A stretch of 47,727 bases of DNA, taken from positions 2,824,881-2,872,607 of the forward strand of contig BFEA01000045.1 in NCBI GenBank assembly GCA_003427395.1. The letters run 5' to 3'. Shown here piece by piece: positions 33,318-44,184 of this stretch. This DNA is from Chara braunii (lineage: Eukaryota; Streptophyta; Charophyceae; Charales; Characeae). How positions within the stretch are numbered: position 1 is the first letter of the stretch; each line of letters begins with the position of its first letter. The position numbers and the translations under genes were made by a program. The notes under the pieces were generated by a model. That model did not search any database and was not told where the DNA came from. It saw only the letters and a list, made by a program, of their open reading frames with translations.

Positions 33318-34436
33318 CAAGTTGTGTTTAGAATGGATTGATGCAAGCCTTGAACCTGAGACTGTCGGTTGATCGGGTTGGTTTCATTCTCGTCAGCATT
33401 TGGAGTTATGGATGAATTTATAGTTTTCTGATTCTGCGAAGCGACGGGAATTTCGCTTAATATGGTCCGGTAAGCTGTCGGAGGAATACCCTTACAAGGG
33501 TATCCGCCCTGGTTTTTGCAGATAACAAGAAATAAGTTTAGATAAAAGTTGAGCATACCGCACGAGACGTGGCGGCGTCTGCAGTTTACATTGGCCCGAT
33601 GGTTGACTAGAGTAGAGAATGTGGGGGGGCGCAGGCTGGAGGCGTGCGTGATTTTTATTTGTTGAAAGAGTCGGCGTGGCCGCCGACCAGATTTTTTTTT
33701 TTTTTTTTTCCCCTGCTCAAGCAGGAGTAAAAGGATTCTGTCTTTTATTGATGCGTTTGCCTGTGACCTATGAGTACGTGCGGATGACGGCATTGACAAC
33801 AATGCGACCTGAAGTGTTTTGGTGGGTCCGCGCATCGTACGATACCAGTTTATTTAAGGTGTCCGTCAAAACTAGACCCAGACTTGGGCCTGACACTATT
33901 GGTTGAAGTATTGGACTTTCATCAAAGAGATTCGGGGATCGAGACCGAGCATCGACGACGCGAGGATTAGAGTAGCGCGAAGGGACCGAGGGGTCGGGGG
34001 CCTGGCGAGGCTATCCTCCCTGGTTTTGCCGACGGAGGCGTCGGCTATAAATTCTAGGTATTTTGTTATTATTCTATTTTCACTTTTTTACACATCGGCA
34101 TTTTCTGGCTTAGACGCGACGCCGACTCTTTGTTCCTAGGGTCGTCGCGACGGTCAAAGGCCTTAGGCATGCACCTTAGTTGGTTGACTGGCAGAATTCG
34201 ACGTGCATGTGAGACAGTGAGTGGTTTGAGTGTGTGCATGCCCGTTGGGGCGGGAAAGATGGCGGACCATGCATCGGGGCGGGCTGCGGACTGCAAGGAC
34301 CGGCCGCACGGAACCCTTCCCCCACTTCGGTCGTCAAGTTCTCATTTGAAAATTTGCTACCACCGTCCAGATCTGCACTGGGCCATATCAAGGCCTTGCT
34401 GCAGAGTCGTGCCCTCCGCTCTGCGACTGGCTACCT
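33318..34436 (+). other. Non-coding tract with poly-T and a TATA-like site
   Basis: A T run lies at about 33692-33709. A TATAAAT word (34046-34052) in GC-rich surroundings, 390 bases before an ATG ORF, could be a core promoter; this is weak evidence. Overlapping ORFs at 34130-34440 are mutually inconsistent and unsupported. Confidence 0.35.
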
Positions 34437-34727
34437 ATGAAGGAACTGGATGTGGGGGGCCCGAAAGGCGGGGTGACCAGGGGACACTCGAAGATGGGGA
34501 CCATCGAGTTGCTGCTACGTGCGGAGCGTCATCGACTCATCGGATCCTGGGATACCGATGCGGGAGGAAAAAAAGATTTCAAGGTCTCCCTTGGGAGAGT
34601 TAGCACGACTGAGCTGACCAGCGGCCACTACGAAGTAGACGGCTGCGAGGTCCGTTATCGGTGGGAGGCCGTCGCACCAAAGAAACTAAGTTCCTCCGAA
34701 GTTTCCTCCGAAGTTTCCTCCAAGTAG
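34437..34727 (+). CDS. Hypothetical 96-residue ORF at the 3' internal end
   Basis: Opens at ATG and encodes a product ending SGHYEVDGCEVRYRWEAVAPKK followed by SSEVSSEVSSK repeats. The last part is repeated in the related element at 10771-10860 with mostly conservative changes, so it belonged to the family's internal 3' region. I recognise no domain. It may be a captured host fragment or an extra ORF. The tandem TCCGAAGTTTCC words (34695-34721) create the Ser-Glu-Val repeats. Confidence 0.3.
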   Translation: MKELDVGGPKGGVTRGHSKMGTIELLLRAERHRLIGSWDTDAGGKKDFKVSLGRVSTTELTSGHYEVDGCEVRYRWEAVAPKKLSSSEVSSEVSSK

Positions 34728-35283
34728 TCGGGGCAACTGAGCTATGTCGAGAAACTGACCTATGTCGGGCCGTCTGCACTAGCATCAAGAGAGTAAGGCA
34801 GGCACTAAGGCAGCGGGCGACAGGAGCTAGGACAGTAAGGCGAGACGAAGAGCGGAGGGGCTATAGGGAGACAAGTAGTAGGAGGAGCGATCGCGGGAGA
34901 GTGAAAGTTACGAGGAGAAGGGCAAAGAGGAACGAATGAACCTGTGCGGGATCCGCGCCAAGGTGCATTCGGGGGTGAGAACGGAGATGGCGGGGTGGTG
35001 AGCTCAGCGCACTGAGAAAAACACGACTCTCTCGACCTTCAGCGGAATCGAGAGAGGGGAGAGACGATCCGAGGGTCTTAGCCCCATGCGAGTCCGATGG
35101 TAAGAACGGATCCGCAAATGGTGGTGTGTAGTGGGAGGCAGGAAAAAGAAAGTGGTGCCTGGAGGGGCAGCGGGAGTAGATATTGCTAGGTGAAAAAGTA
35201 TTTATCTTTCTCATGCCTCTGCGAATTTGAGGAAAGAGGGGGTTTAACCTGGGGTTTTGGAGGCGGGCGAATCCAAATCCAAT
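34617..35283 (+). other. Internal 3' region and polypurine tract before the 3' LTR
   Basis: Aligns with 10771-11658. Purine-rich stretches GAGGAAAGAGGGGG (35229-35242) and GGAGGCGGGCGAA (35260-35272) lie just before the LTR start at 35284; either may be the plus-strand primer. Apart from the ORF end there is no gene. Confidence 0.5.
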
Positions 35284-36934
35284 GTTAGATTTAGTAGTAA
35301 GTTAGCAAGTTAGAAGTTAATAGGGGAAAAACGTGCGCTGAGCTATGGTATTAGTGGATATGGTGGGAATAGGGAATATCAATTTCACTCGATTCTTTGC
35401 GAAATCAGGTGAAACAAAATTGTAGGTGGGGTTTCTTGGGTACTGCGAATCTAGTAGTGATGTTAGTTTTTGGAGTGGAGTGGTGGGAGATAAGTTAATA
35501 GGGGAGAGAACGTAGATGGAAAACTACATTGTATACATTCAGGAGTAGGAGACGAGACTGGCAGGGCACGAAGTGGTGGAGTTTGCTCGATCCTTAATCA
35601 AATCGAGCAAACCAGGACTCTAAACCGGGCTTCTTTGGCGAGACGATTCTGATAATGGAGTCAGATTAGCACGAATGTTAGCAGAAAGAGAGCCGAAATG
35701 AAAAGGGCGTGCGCGAAAGCAATACAGTAGAAGGCTATAGCGGAAGATTCATTCCGATCCTGTCCATCCGCTCGAACGAAGAGGTGAAGGGGTCAGCCAT
35801 GAGGCTGGATACTTACCGACTAGTCGGTGCATTGTTCGCCCCGTTGTACGAACCGGTTGAAGGTAAGCCGTCGGGTTGGGAATTACCCTCTGGTGGCGCC
35901 ACTCTCAATTCTATCATGCGAAGTAGTGAGGAACGGGGGAGACGAGGCCAGGTGCGAGATTGAGGCGTGTCTGTTAAGCAGTGTGTTGCCCGCCGTACGG
36001 GCCCGCTGATAACGAGCAATGGGGCTGGAGACTCACCTGTCAGTTGGGGCTCAACTTGTGGGGACGCGGCAAACGGACAAGGTTGGAAGCTTGTTTGTGA
36101 AAAGGGGTTGCTCCTCTCATTGATCGACATATCGACGAGGAGAGTTGCAAGATGTCTGATTGCGAAGTTCACTGCTTTTGTCCTGCAGGCAAGGAGGAGT
36201 AAGGAGCAAGGCAGAATTTAGTTGTTGACCAGTGCGCTGCGCATCCCATCAGGGAAAGGTGGGGGAGAGCTTGTGGGCTTACCTGCTGGGTCGACGAGCC
36301 ATTCATCCTACCGGTAAGAGTAACGGGAGACAAAGCAGCTCACTTACCTGCCGGTTGAAGGGCTGCCATCTTACCGGCTGGAACAACGAAGAACGGAGAA
36401 CAAGGTCGCAACACTTACCTTAGGGGACAGGCAGGTGAGTTGTAGGTCCGGGGCTTACTGGTTGGCCGCTGCAGTGCCCAGTTCGATGAGCAAAGTTGTG
36501 GCAGACCACCTGCGCGGACTATAGTTGGTTGTAGATCTGTCTGTTGGTCGGTGCTACTTAAGTACAGACCGTCTAAATTCGTAGATAAGGGTGTTGCTGC
36601 GGGTTTGGAAGGTTATTGGAGAGCCGACGGCTAGCATTTCCGCTTCAGTTGACCAGACTGCAGCGTGTTTTAGACCATCATTGCGGGACCCTCAGGCGAA
36701 TTAAGACAATAAGGCTCTCTCCTGGAAGTTGAGTCGGTCCCTCTCTTGTATCTCGAGAGTCTAAAACCCCTCCTTCTACCTTTCTTACTTTAAGTCTAGT
36801 CCATTTCTGAGAGGAAGGCGGCGGGCAGGATTGCAACCCGTAGAACCGCATTAAAACTCTATGGGGAGTCAACCCACCGATTGCGGGAGCTCTGCCGAAA
36901 CTCAGGAGGAGTTCTGGAGGCAGGGAACTGTGAG

Positions 36935-37050
36935 GTAACCATTGCTTTCGTTTTATAAACCCAGTTATAACCATTATCTGTATTCCTTACTATGTTTTGA
37001 CTGAGTATACTGTGTGCATCCCTACTTTCACTTTTCAGTTTGACTTTCAG
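36935..37050 (+). other. Conserved GT-AG intron-like interval in LTR-5
   Basis: GAG|GTAACC donor and TTTGACTTTCAG|GAC acceptor, 116 bp, homologous to 18504-18618. Confidence 0.45.
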
Positions 37051-37195
37051 GACAAACAAGACTTAAATAAACGAATGTATGCACAATGTCAGTTTCAGTT
37101 TTATTGTTTGACTAAAAGCAGATTGTGGGATTGCATCTGGGGGAAGGATGGGAGAAAGGTTGTATTACTTGTGTCTGAATTGGTCAACCAAAGGC

Positions 37196-37648
37196 TGGGC
37201 AAGTCTCCATAAGTTTGGGAAGGCCCAGTGCTATGTTTATTTTGAATTGCTTGGAGAATCAGACATGTTCCATAAGTTTGGGTGGTCTGGTTGCTCTGAT
37301 TTGCGAGGGCTGACTGTGATTGACTTTCAGGGACCAAGCATATTCCATAAGTTTGGGTGGCTTGGTCGCCTTCTTTACTTTGGGTTTCTTTCAGTTTCTT
37401 TAGTTTCTGAACGAGGAGGTTTGAGCATGCTCTATAAGTTTGGGTGGCTCAACCTCTTCCTGCTTTGGTTTTAGAAGAAATGAACCAGGTTGAGGACCAA
37501 GATATGTTCCATAAGTTTGGGTGGTCTTGGTCCAAGGCCACGCACATGCTGAAACCAGAAGGCTATAACTTGGCTATACTCTATTACTATCCTACTTATG
37601 AACAAGCTGGTTAGGCAGGGTTTCATAAGTTTGGGTGGTCTGACTATA
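37196..37648 (+). repeat. Hairpin array A in LTR-5
   Basis: Six units: TGGGC/GCCCA (37196-37227), TCAGAC/GTCTGG (~37258-37292), GACCAAGC/GCTTGGTC (37332-37367, perfect where LTR-4 has a mismatch), TTGAG/CTCAA (37421-37452; CTGAG/CTCAG in LTR-4), GGACCAAGA/TCTTGGTCC (~37492-37532) and GGTTAGGC/GTCTGACT (37609-37645, paired through wobbles). The core is TTCCATAAGTTTGGGTG. Confidence 0.8.
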
Positions 37649-37961
37649 GCTTATCACCAACTGAAGAGAGTACTAATTAAGAATAAACTTGTGATACGAA
37701 GGGGAAGACTGAATCTTGAGCTAAAGATGATCGGTTTAGTTATATGCTACCTCAAAAGACTAAGTGCAGACAATTATATAAAGTTGGGATACTTAAACAG
37801 TTCAGGACGACTAGGTTGGCCTAGTCATGTGCTCAAAGAAGAGAAAAGTTGTTGTGCCCTGTGTTTGTGTATACTCAATGACTGAGCTAGATGTAAGCTG
37901 GGTATAAAGGGATAAATCATTGAGAGACTATGAACTATTATTTGATAAATTGACTTCGGGA

Positions 37962-38014
37962 TTAGGTTGTTTTACCGGACGTTCGGGACCCCCCTGTATT
38001 GTCCGACCTAGCGC

Positions 38015-38045
<31 letters not shown>

Positions 38046-38279
38046 GTGACTTCTACCTTGCATAAGGTGTATGCCACCAAAATTTTGGCTCATTTGAGCC
38101 TGTAGAAAAAAAGATAAAAATCTTCAAAGTTTCTAATCCCCACCTATACCCCTCGTACCCCCCCCTCCCACGCCAAATAGCACCCTATAATGTCAAAAAG
38201 TGGTTGTCCGGGATCCCGAACAACCCCACTACCGGACGGTTGGGGGAGACGTCCGGCCATCGGACGACTGGTAACCTAG
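37962..38279. mobile_element. hAT-like MITE (318 bp) inside the 3' LTR
   Basis: Absent from LTR-4. Flanked by CTTCGGGA (37954-37961) and CTTTGGGA (38280-38287), an 8-bp target-site duplication with one change; LTR-4 has the single empty site CTTTGGGA. The ends TTAGGTT and (reverse complement) CTAGGTT form short inverted repeats. It contains a poly-A run (38015-38041), several CCGGACG words near both ends, and no ORF. 8-bp duplications are typical of the hAT superfamily. It inserted after the two LTRs separated. Confidence 0.75.
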
Positions 38280-38489
38280 CTTTGGGATGGTGAGAGTACT
38301 TACCTTTGTGGTTTCGCCTTCATATGGCTCAATGAGATCACTACTTAGTCTGAGTTGCAGTTGATAGGTAGTTGCTCGCTACGTGCTACAGCCATAGGAG
38401 TTAGTTTCAATTCCTGCATTTTCCGAGCTAAGTTTTTTTTTTACTTTAGGTTAATTTCTGCATTTTCTGGGATCTCTTATTATACTTGG

Positions 38490-39050
38490 TCTTGTATAAA
38501 TCTTGGTATGCCACTTTCTCTACGGGAAGCGCCGCCGAAAATTCTACAAAACCAAGGAGTTAGTCAAATTTTATCTTTTTCATGGTCCAGTTTTTCTGAC
38601 TCTTTGGCTTAGTAGAAATTTGAAAAACCTTCTTTTCTTAAGGGAGTGCTGCCCAATTTTTTGCTAATTCAGGGAATTCGACAAAATTGGACCTTGAGAA
38701 GTGAAAATCACTTTAGATTTTGAACTTAGCTTTGTATAAATCTTGAAAGAGCACTTTCTCTACTAGAAGCACTGCCGAAATTTCTATAAATCTAAGGGGT
38801 CAGTTAAACTTTGTCTTAAAGTCGAACTCAAGTCTAACTTCTAAGTTTCTATCTGACTTAGTATAAATCTGGGAAGTCTACCTTTCTAAAGGAGATGCTG
38901 CCCAAATTTTTACTTATTCACGGAGTTAAACAAAATTTGACTTTCCAGAATTAGAGTTTGAACTTTGTTTTCGTATTCGAATTATTATAATCTCTGGAAA
39001 GACATTTTTCCGACGGGAAGCGCTGCCGAAATTTTCTTAGTTTAGAAGAG
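38490..39050 (+). repeat. Hairpin array B in LTR-5
   Basis: Five units homologous to 19798-20345, with CTACGGGAAGCG-type and CTAAAGGAGATG-type cores alternating. Confidence 0.6.
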
Positions 39051-39342
39051 TTATATTATATTTTGACAGATGATATTATATTTTGACAGGTGACAATTTT
39101 GACAATTCACTCTGTATAGAGGAGATTCTGCTAAAGGTTTACCTTTTCATTAAACACCGACTTAGAGGTAGACTCGGGATTAGTTAAGCAGAACGATTCT
39201 TGATGAAATCGTGATATGGAGATTACTCTCGATTTGAACTCGTAGATTTAGCTTGGGGATTGATCTGTCTTATGTTACAGGTCCTCTTGAACGTTTGATT
39301 CAAAATCAGGACTAGATTCAGCCTGATCTTACAAGGATCACC

Positions 39343-39391
39343 TTTTGTTATCACTGATAACAGGTCGGTCGCCGATTCGTCGATCTACGAC
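39343..39391 (+). repeat. Conserved double hairpin in LTR-5
   Basis: TTGTTATCACTGATAACAG followed by GTCGGTCGCCGAT...CGAC, as in LTR-2. Confidence 0.6.
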
Positions 39392-40830
39392 TCAACTCCA
39401 ATTAATGCTCAAATACTCAACCTAAAAGGCCTTAACCCTGATGATTTTTATTGTTTTATTAAGGTTTCTCACCCAAATTTATTGAATGGTCATTTAACAA
39501 AGGTACCGAGTATTTAATTATGGTTGGTTGGACAAGGGATGAGGCTTGGATGGCTAAAGCGAAGGGTACGAATATAGAGGTTGGTTGAAGTTGACTCCGT
39601 GTAGTGCGTGAACTTTTGGTTGACTCTTTGATGTGATTACAGGTATGTCTTGTCGTTCGGATCTTGGATTTAACTTTCTACGATCACATACATATATATG
39701 GTTGTGAGGAGTCTCACTGTGATTGTGCGAAGTGATCGTCACATACTTATTCCCCTTTACATGTATATGCGTATGTACCTATGTTGGGTGTTCGCGTGAC
39801 CTGAGAAGGTCCACGCTTAAGTGTTAAATAGGGGTTGAGATTGAGAAAATAAAGAAAACCCCGCTTTATTGTTGAATGCTTCGTAAAGATTTCTTAGTCG
39901 CACGTTGGTCCTGAGCCTGGATTCAAGGTCTTTGTCAAGGACATCCCAGGTCTTAGACTCTGCATGGAAGGGAGCTTCCCCCGCGCAGAGCCTATTTGTC
40001 CTGCCTGCAGAGACACTCAGCCTAAAGGGCGGAGGTGTCACGGAGGCCGCACGGCTATTCCTTCAGCCGTGCGATATCGTGAAAGATATAAGCTTTCACG
40101 ATATTAGCGGTACTCGGATCCACGAGGGATCGCTTGATTATGTGCACTACATAGTACGCCATCATTGCGACTGCTTGCGCATTCATGCTTTGCTAGTCAA
40201 TATGAGTTAGCCCTGCGTCAGCGCGGTTTTATACTAAGTCTCGCGCGCAACGCCTATCCGATTTCCACATCGGTGAGTTATGGGATGACTACTAAGGGAC
40301 TAGGAGTATTGTCGCGTTGTTTGTTCTGTATCGTTTCGTGTATATGTATGTGTGCGTGTTTTTATTGTTATGTTCTTTAGAGTGGTGTGCATGTGGAGTG
40401 TGGGATGCTTCCTAGTCGACCGGCGACGAGTCGCGCTTGGGACCTCAACTCCCCGAGATGTCGGTTCGCGTGCGGGTTCGATAGAGGTGCAATACCGCGC
40501 GTACCCTCTATGCTACAGCGTACGAGTAACGCCCTCGGCTGGTCCACCTCTGCGATTGTACCTGATTAGCTTTCGTATTGTGGACTGGTAGCTCGGCGGG
40601 GATACGCCCACCGAAGGGCTGTGACAGCTCCCGTAAGGTGGAGGTAAGTCGTGCCTCGCGTAGGCCCTATCCTGTCGTAGGGGCTCGCGAGAGGTATGGC
40701 TGGCGCACTTGGCCGGAGCGGCTTGCGGAAGCTCCATATACATTTGCGATGAGGATAAGACCAACTCCTGCGTGATGCGGCTGGGAGGGTCCCGCCCTGT
40801 TTTGTGCGGTGCCGGACCGATGCGCTCGAC

Positions 40831-42852
40831 GCCGTGTACTGTTTCAGCCCAGTCCAGTCATGTCCGGTACCATTGTCGGTATTAGGCCAGTCAGTCCGTT
40901 GGGGGTATACCCCAACTGCAGTCTGTATTTCGTCATTCTTCACTTTTGCACGTCTTGGAGTACGTGCGTGTTGAGTCTGCGTCAGAGTTGCGCTGTCCTT
41001 TCCAACTCCATCTCTACCTCCTCCTTCTTCAACCATTCTTCTCCATGCTGACGGACCGCCATCCCGACGGGTCTGACACACCCAATCACCATTGAGATTG
41101 CCCCTGCGAACAGCCCCCCAAATCTCTCTACCAGGCCTCACGCCCCCACTAAGCTAGGTCACAGAGTTGTGCCACCCGACTCCAGCTCCGACGTTGCTGC
41201 GGTATCAGTTTTCGAGGGCTACCGAATTTTCGACCACCCTTCGTAGGATCACAAATGACTTGCCAGATAGCACCTATTCCTACAACCTCCTCGAGAGGCA
41301 AACCAAATGAAAAGAAATACTAAACTGGATATTAGAGTTCTTCGAGAGAGATCGCCCCTCCCTCCCCGTACCCCTCCCCCCTCAGCCCTACACTGCCTCT
41401 GTCGAGGCCAGTCACTCACTCTCCCTCGGCCCCAACATAGGACCAACCCTCTACCCTCCTTTCCCAAGGCGCACGTAGTTCCCACATAAAGCATGCCCCC
41501 CGCTGCTGGCCCATTTCTGCCTCCGCAGGGACTGATGTTGACCCACACACCAGCCCCTGCCTCAGAATAGGGCAATGCCCTACTCCGCCCCTACCCTCTT
41601 TGAGACATTCACCTCCCACCTTATGATGCCCTTGCAAGATAGAGCTCCCCCCACCCCCTTCTTACCATTCAGCCCTCCGGGAACGATCCGGTCCAGCCGA
41701 GTACAGTTATTGTTGACGCACTTACCAAAATGTCGATCGCAATTTGGAAAAGTCGGGCCTCTTCAAAATTATGCAATAACCCCCGAAAACACCCTACATC
41801 ATTAAGAACAACCCACTGAAGAAAGCGCAGTGCAGCAGTAAGATAATTAATTATTCCCCTTCCCCTTGCGCCAATCAACGTTTAGCAGCTCCCACCATGT
41901 GCACAAGAAACAAAAACTTAATTATCAGAAAGGGTCTTCAAAATTTACAGCTATAATAGTAGAATTCCGAAGTTTTTGGGTTCCAAGATTAAAAACTCAT
42001 GATAGAAATGTACTTGGGACTTTTAGAAATTATAATCAAAATTCAAGGATACGTAATTATAAAACAGATCCCTACAAATTGTGTTGGAGATTCAGAATGG
42101 ATAATATATGTTTGTGTGTATGTTTGTACTTGTAGATGAGAATGCTTTACTTGAGATTTTAAAAATTATAGTCGAAATTCATGGATATGTGTGTACGTGT
42201 ATACATGTAGATGAGAATTTGGATGATAAAAAAATAGAGGATAAAATTATGAGTTTATTTTTCCAAATTTGAGAAGCTGAATTTATAACTGTGTAAGCAC
42301 TACATTAGAGCAAGAATATAGGAAATTAGAAGATACAATTTGAAATCGGCAAAATTTTTGAAAAGGCAGTCAGCGTGAAGAGCGCCACACATGTTCGCAC
42401 GAAATTCTCCTTTTCCATTGCCGCTGTCATTTTTGCGCCGCTACCTTCTTCCGTGTCTTTAACCGATAAACCAGCTCGAAAGAGCGCTTGAAACCGCTAA
42501 CTTTTTTTGACGCCCCAGCTTGTAACAAGCCTACCCCCTCCCACTCTGCATGAGAAGATGCTCCTCACTTTCTGGCCGCGCTGCCCAACTAACCTCCACT
42601 AGATTCGCACAAGAGCATAGGAGCAGGGCCACTACCATGCCCAAGATCTCATGAAGACTATCCTAATCACCCCGACAGCCTCCCCTTCCTCTAGCGTGTC
42701 CACCTGCGACACCACATAAACGAAGCACGGAGCAAGAGACCTCTTCAGCCTAGGTTATCAAGGCTGGAAGAACCCTCAACCGAAGCATTATGTCAATGAC
42801 CGTGCCAGACAAAACCAATGGAACCTCGCGTCATCGCCTGCCGCTGTAAATT
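40831..42852. other. Flanking sequence, no gene recognised
   Basis: 41300-41680 is C-rich and 41900-42350 is strongly AT-rich. ORFs have no domain. There is no PBS after the LTR end, consistent with 40830 being the element's right border. Confidence 0.55.
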
Positions 42853-42921
42853 GCATCAGGACTCGAAATTCGGTCTGTTTTTCAACAGTTTGTGAGTGTA
42901 CCCACTAAGCTACGCCCGTTG
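42853..42921 (-). repeat. tRNA-derived SINE-like sequence
   Basis: On the minus strand GGGCGTAGCTTAGTGGGTA gives an A-box-like D arm; about 35 bases on, TTTCGAGTCC gives a near B box. The arms do not close into a full tRNA (acceptor ends do not pair), which fits a tRNA-derived SINE head or relic. Confidence 0.45.
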
Positions 42922-43199
42922 GTTAGTAAATCATTTTTATTCACCTGACATGTCTCCGTTCTGAGGTCTCCACTCTGAGGGATTTCTCATTCCTTCCGAA
43001 TTTTGCTCTCATCGAGTTCAGCAAGACTGTCTGTGATTGTACGAATCCGAAATCACGTCCAACATACGACATGAAGGAGAAGGATCTACCCCTCCAAGTA
43101 CACCTCAGGATGGTAAGTCTCGTGTTGTATTTAAAGAGAAATAAACGGTTTCAAAGCAGTCCATATTGTGTGGCTTCGGTAGGTAGTTTTCCTTTCTTC

Positions 43200-43226
43200 C
43201 TCCTCCCCCCCCCCAAAAAAAAAAAT
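43200..43226. repeat. C/A homopolymer runs
   Basis: A run of C (about 43206-43215) passes into a run of A (to about 43226). Low complexity only. Confidence 0.8.
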
Positions 43227-43414
43227 TGGACCATTTCTCACTTTTTGCGCGTCATCCTTGCACAGGGGTAATACAGAGGATTACCCTTCTCTGTGTCCTT
43301 CCAATGTTAATGGATGTCCCTTAAAGTGGACTCCGTAGGTAGTTTTCCAAGGACTGAGGTTTTCGCATTCCAGGGAAAGTGGGATGATGTCGAGTGCCAA
43401 CACGCAGGGTGGGG

Positions 43415-43486
43415 TGGGGTCCAGCTCAGTTGGTATGCCCATGGACTGTTGAACTACACACCAGAGTTCAAATCCAGATTGGAATC
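43415..43486 (+). repeat. tRNA-derived SINE-like sequence
   Basis: GGGGTCCAGCTCAGTTGGTA resembles a tRNA 5' half with an A box, and AGTTCAAATCC (43464-43474) matches the B-box consensus except its first base. Spacing between the boxes is tRNA-like. Acceptor pairing is absent. It and the 42853 relic lie within 600 bp on opposite strands. Confidence 0.5.
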
Positions 43487-43914
43487 GGATGAACAAAAGT
43501 GAAATAAATTTGGGCGCAAAAATTTCAATCACGGAACAGTCTCAAGGCTGTGACACTTCTTTTTTTCTTTTATACTGTATAATAAAGGGCACAGAGGGTC
43601 TCGCGTGACGTCGCGGCCACCCGGGGTCCCTGTGTCGGGAAATCGGTGGTGGGCAAGGTACAGACTCAAGGGAAACTTGCACAGATAACAATTTTTTTCT
43701 TCTTCCGTCTGCGTGAGTTTGAACGGCACGGAGCCGTCGTAGGAGGAAGTACGACCGTTCGTCCTACTTTCATTCCAAAAAATATCGCACGCGCAGAAAG
43801 AAACCAAACACGGTTGCGCACCACCCCAAAACTTTTCCACCACGGCATGTCGTCGCTCGAACTCGCACGAAGCGTAGTGCTATTCGAGTTTGTGCCAACA
43901 ACCAAGGGGGGGGG

Positions 43915-43916
<2 letters not shown>

Positions 43917-43996
<80 letters not shown>
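43917..43996. repeat. (GA)n microsatellite, about 80 bp
   Basis: Nearly pure GA run. The ORFs through it on both strands (poly-RE and poly-LS) are not genes. Confidence 0.97.
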
Positions 43997-43998
<2 letters not shown>

Positions 43999-43999
43999 C

Positions 44000-44150
44000 C
44001 GAACTGGCGCAGACAAGGGGAATCCGACGAACATTGTCATGGATATGAATGCTAACGAAATGTGATTTCTGCCCAGTGTTTTGAATGTCGAATTGAAGAG
44101 AATCAACCAAGCGAGGGTGAACGGTGGGAGTAACTATGACTCTCTTAAGC

Positions 44151-44184
<34 letters not shown>

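Larger units (their letters stand above)
16862..40830 (+). mobile_element. Giant Ty3/gypsy LTR retrotransposon, decayed (about 24 kb)
   Basis: Two long direct repeats (16862-22124 and 35284-40830) bracket gag-protease-RT-RNase H-integrase in the Ty3/gypsy order. The left repeat ends in CA, followed after two bases by an 18-base tRNA-Asp-type PBS. LTRs of 5.3 and 5.5 kb are exceptionally long. The coding region is broken by stops, frameshifts and small duplications, so it is non-autonomous now. No clean target-site duplication is visible: GACTA precedes the left LTR and GCCGT follows the right one, whose terminal A appears lost. The two LTRs could therefore come from different insertions or have altered ends. 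A tRNA-Asp PBS is typical of plant Athila-like elements; lineage assignment needs an RT tree. Confidence 0.8.
35284..40830 (+). repeat. LTR-5: 3' LTR of the giant element
   Basis: Starts TGTTAGATTTAGTAG and ends CGCTCGAC, aligned with LTR-4 over its length and in many stretches nearly identical. Differences include the MITE insertion (37962-38279), loss of the last array-A hairpin present in LTR-4 at 19467-19501 (junction near 37890), and small indels. The consensus splice donor (GGAGGTAAGT near 40640) is kept. The expected terminal A of the CA end is absent. Confidence 0.8.

Noticed and set aside
33317-33835. 172-residue minus-strand ORF
   Set aside because: Contains a poly-Lys run from the T tract, no domain, and overlaps the non-coding internal tract.
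16857-40835. Target-site duplication of the giant element
   Set aside because: GACTA on the left and GCCGT on the right do not match, so no duplication is claimed.
43646-44110. 139- to 146-residue ORFs on both strands
   Set aside because: They are mostly translation of the (GA)n microsatellite.
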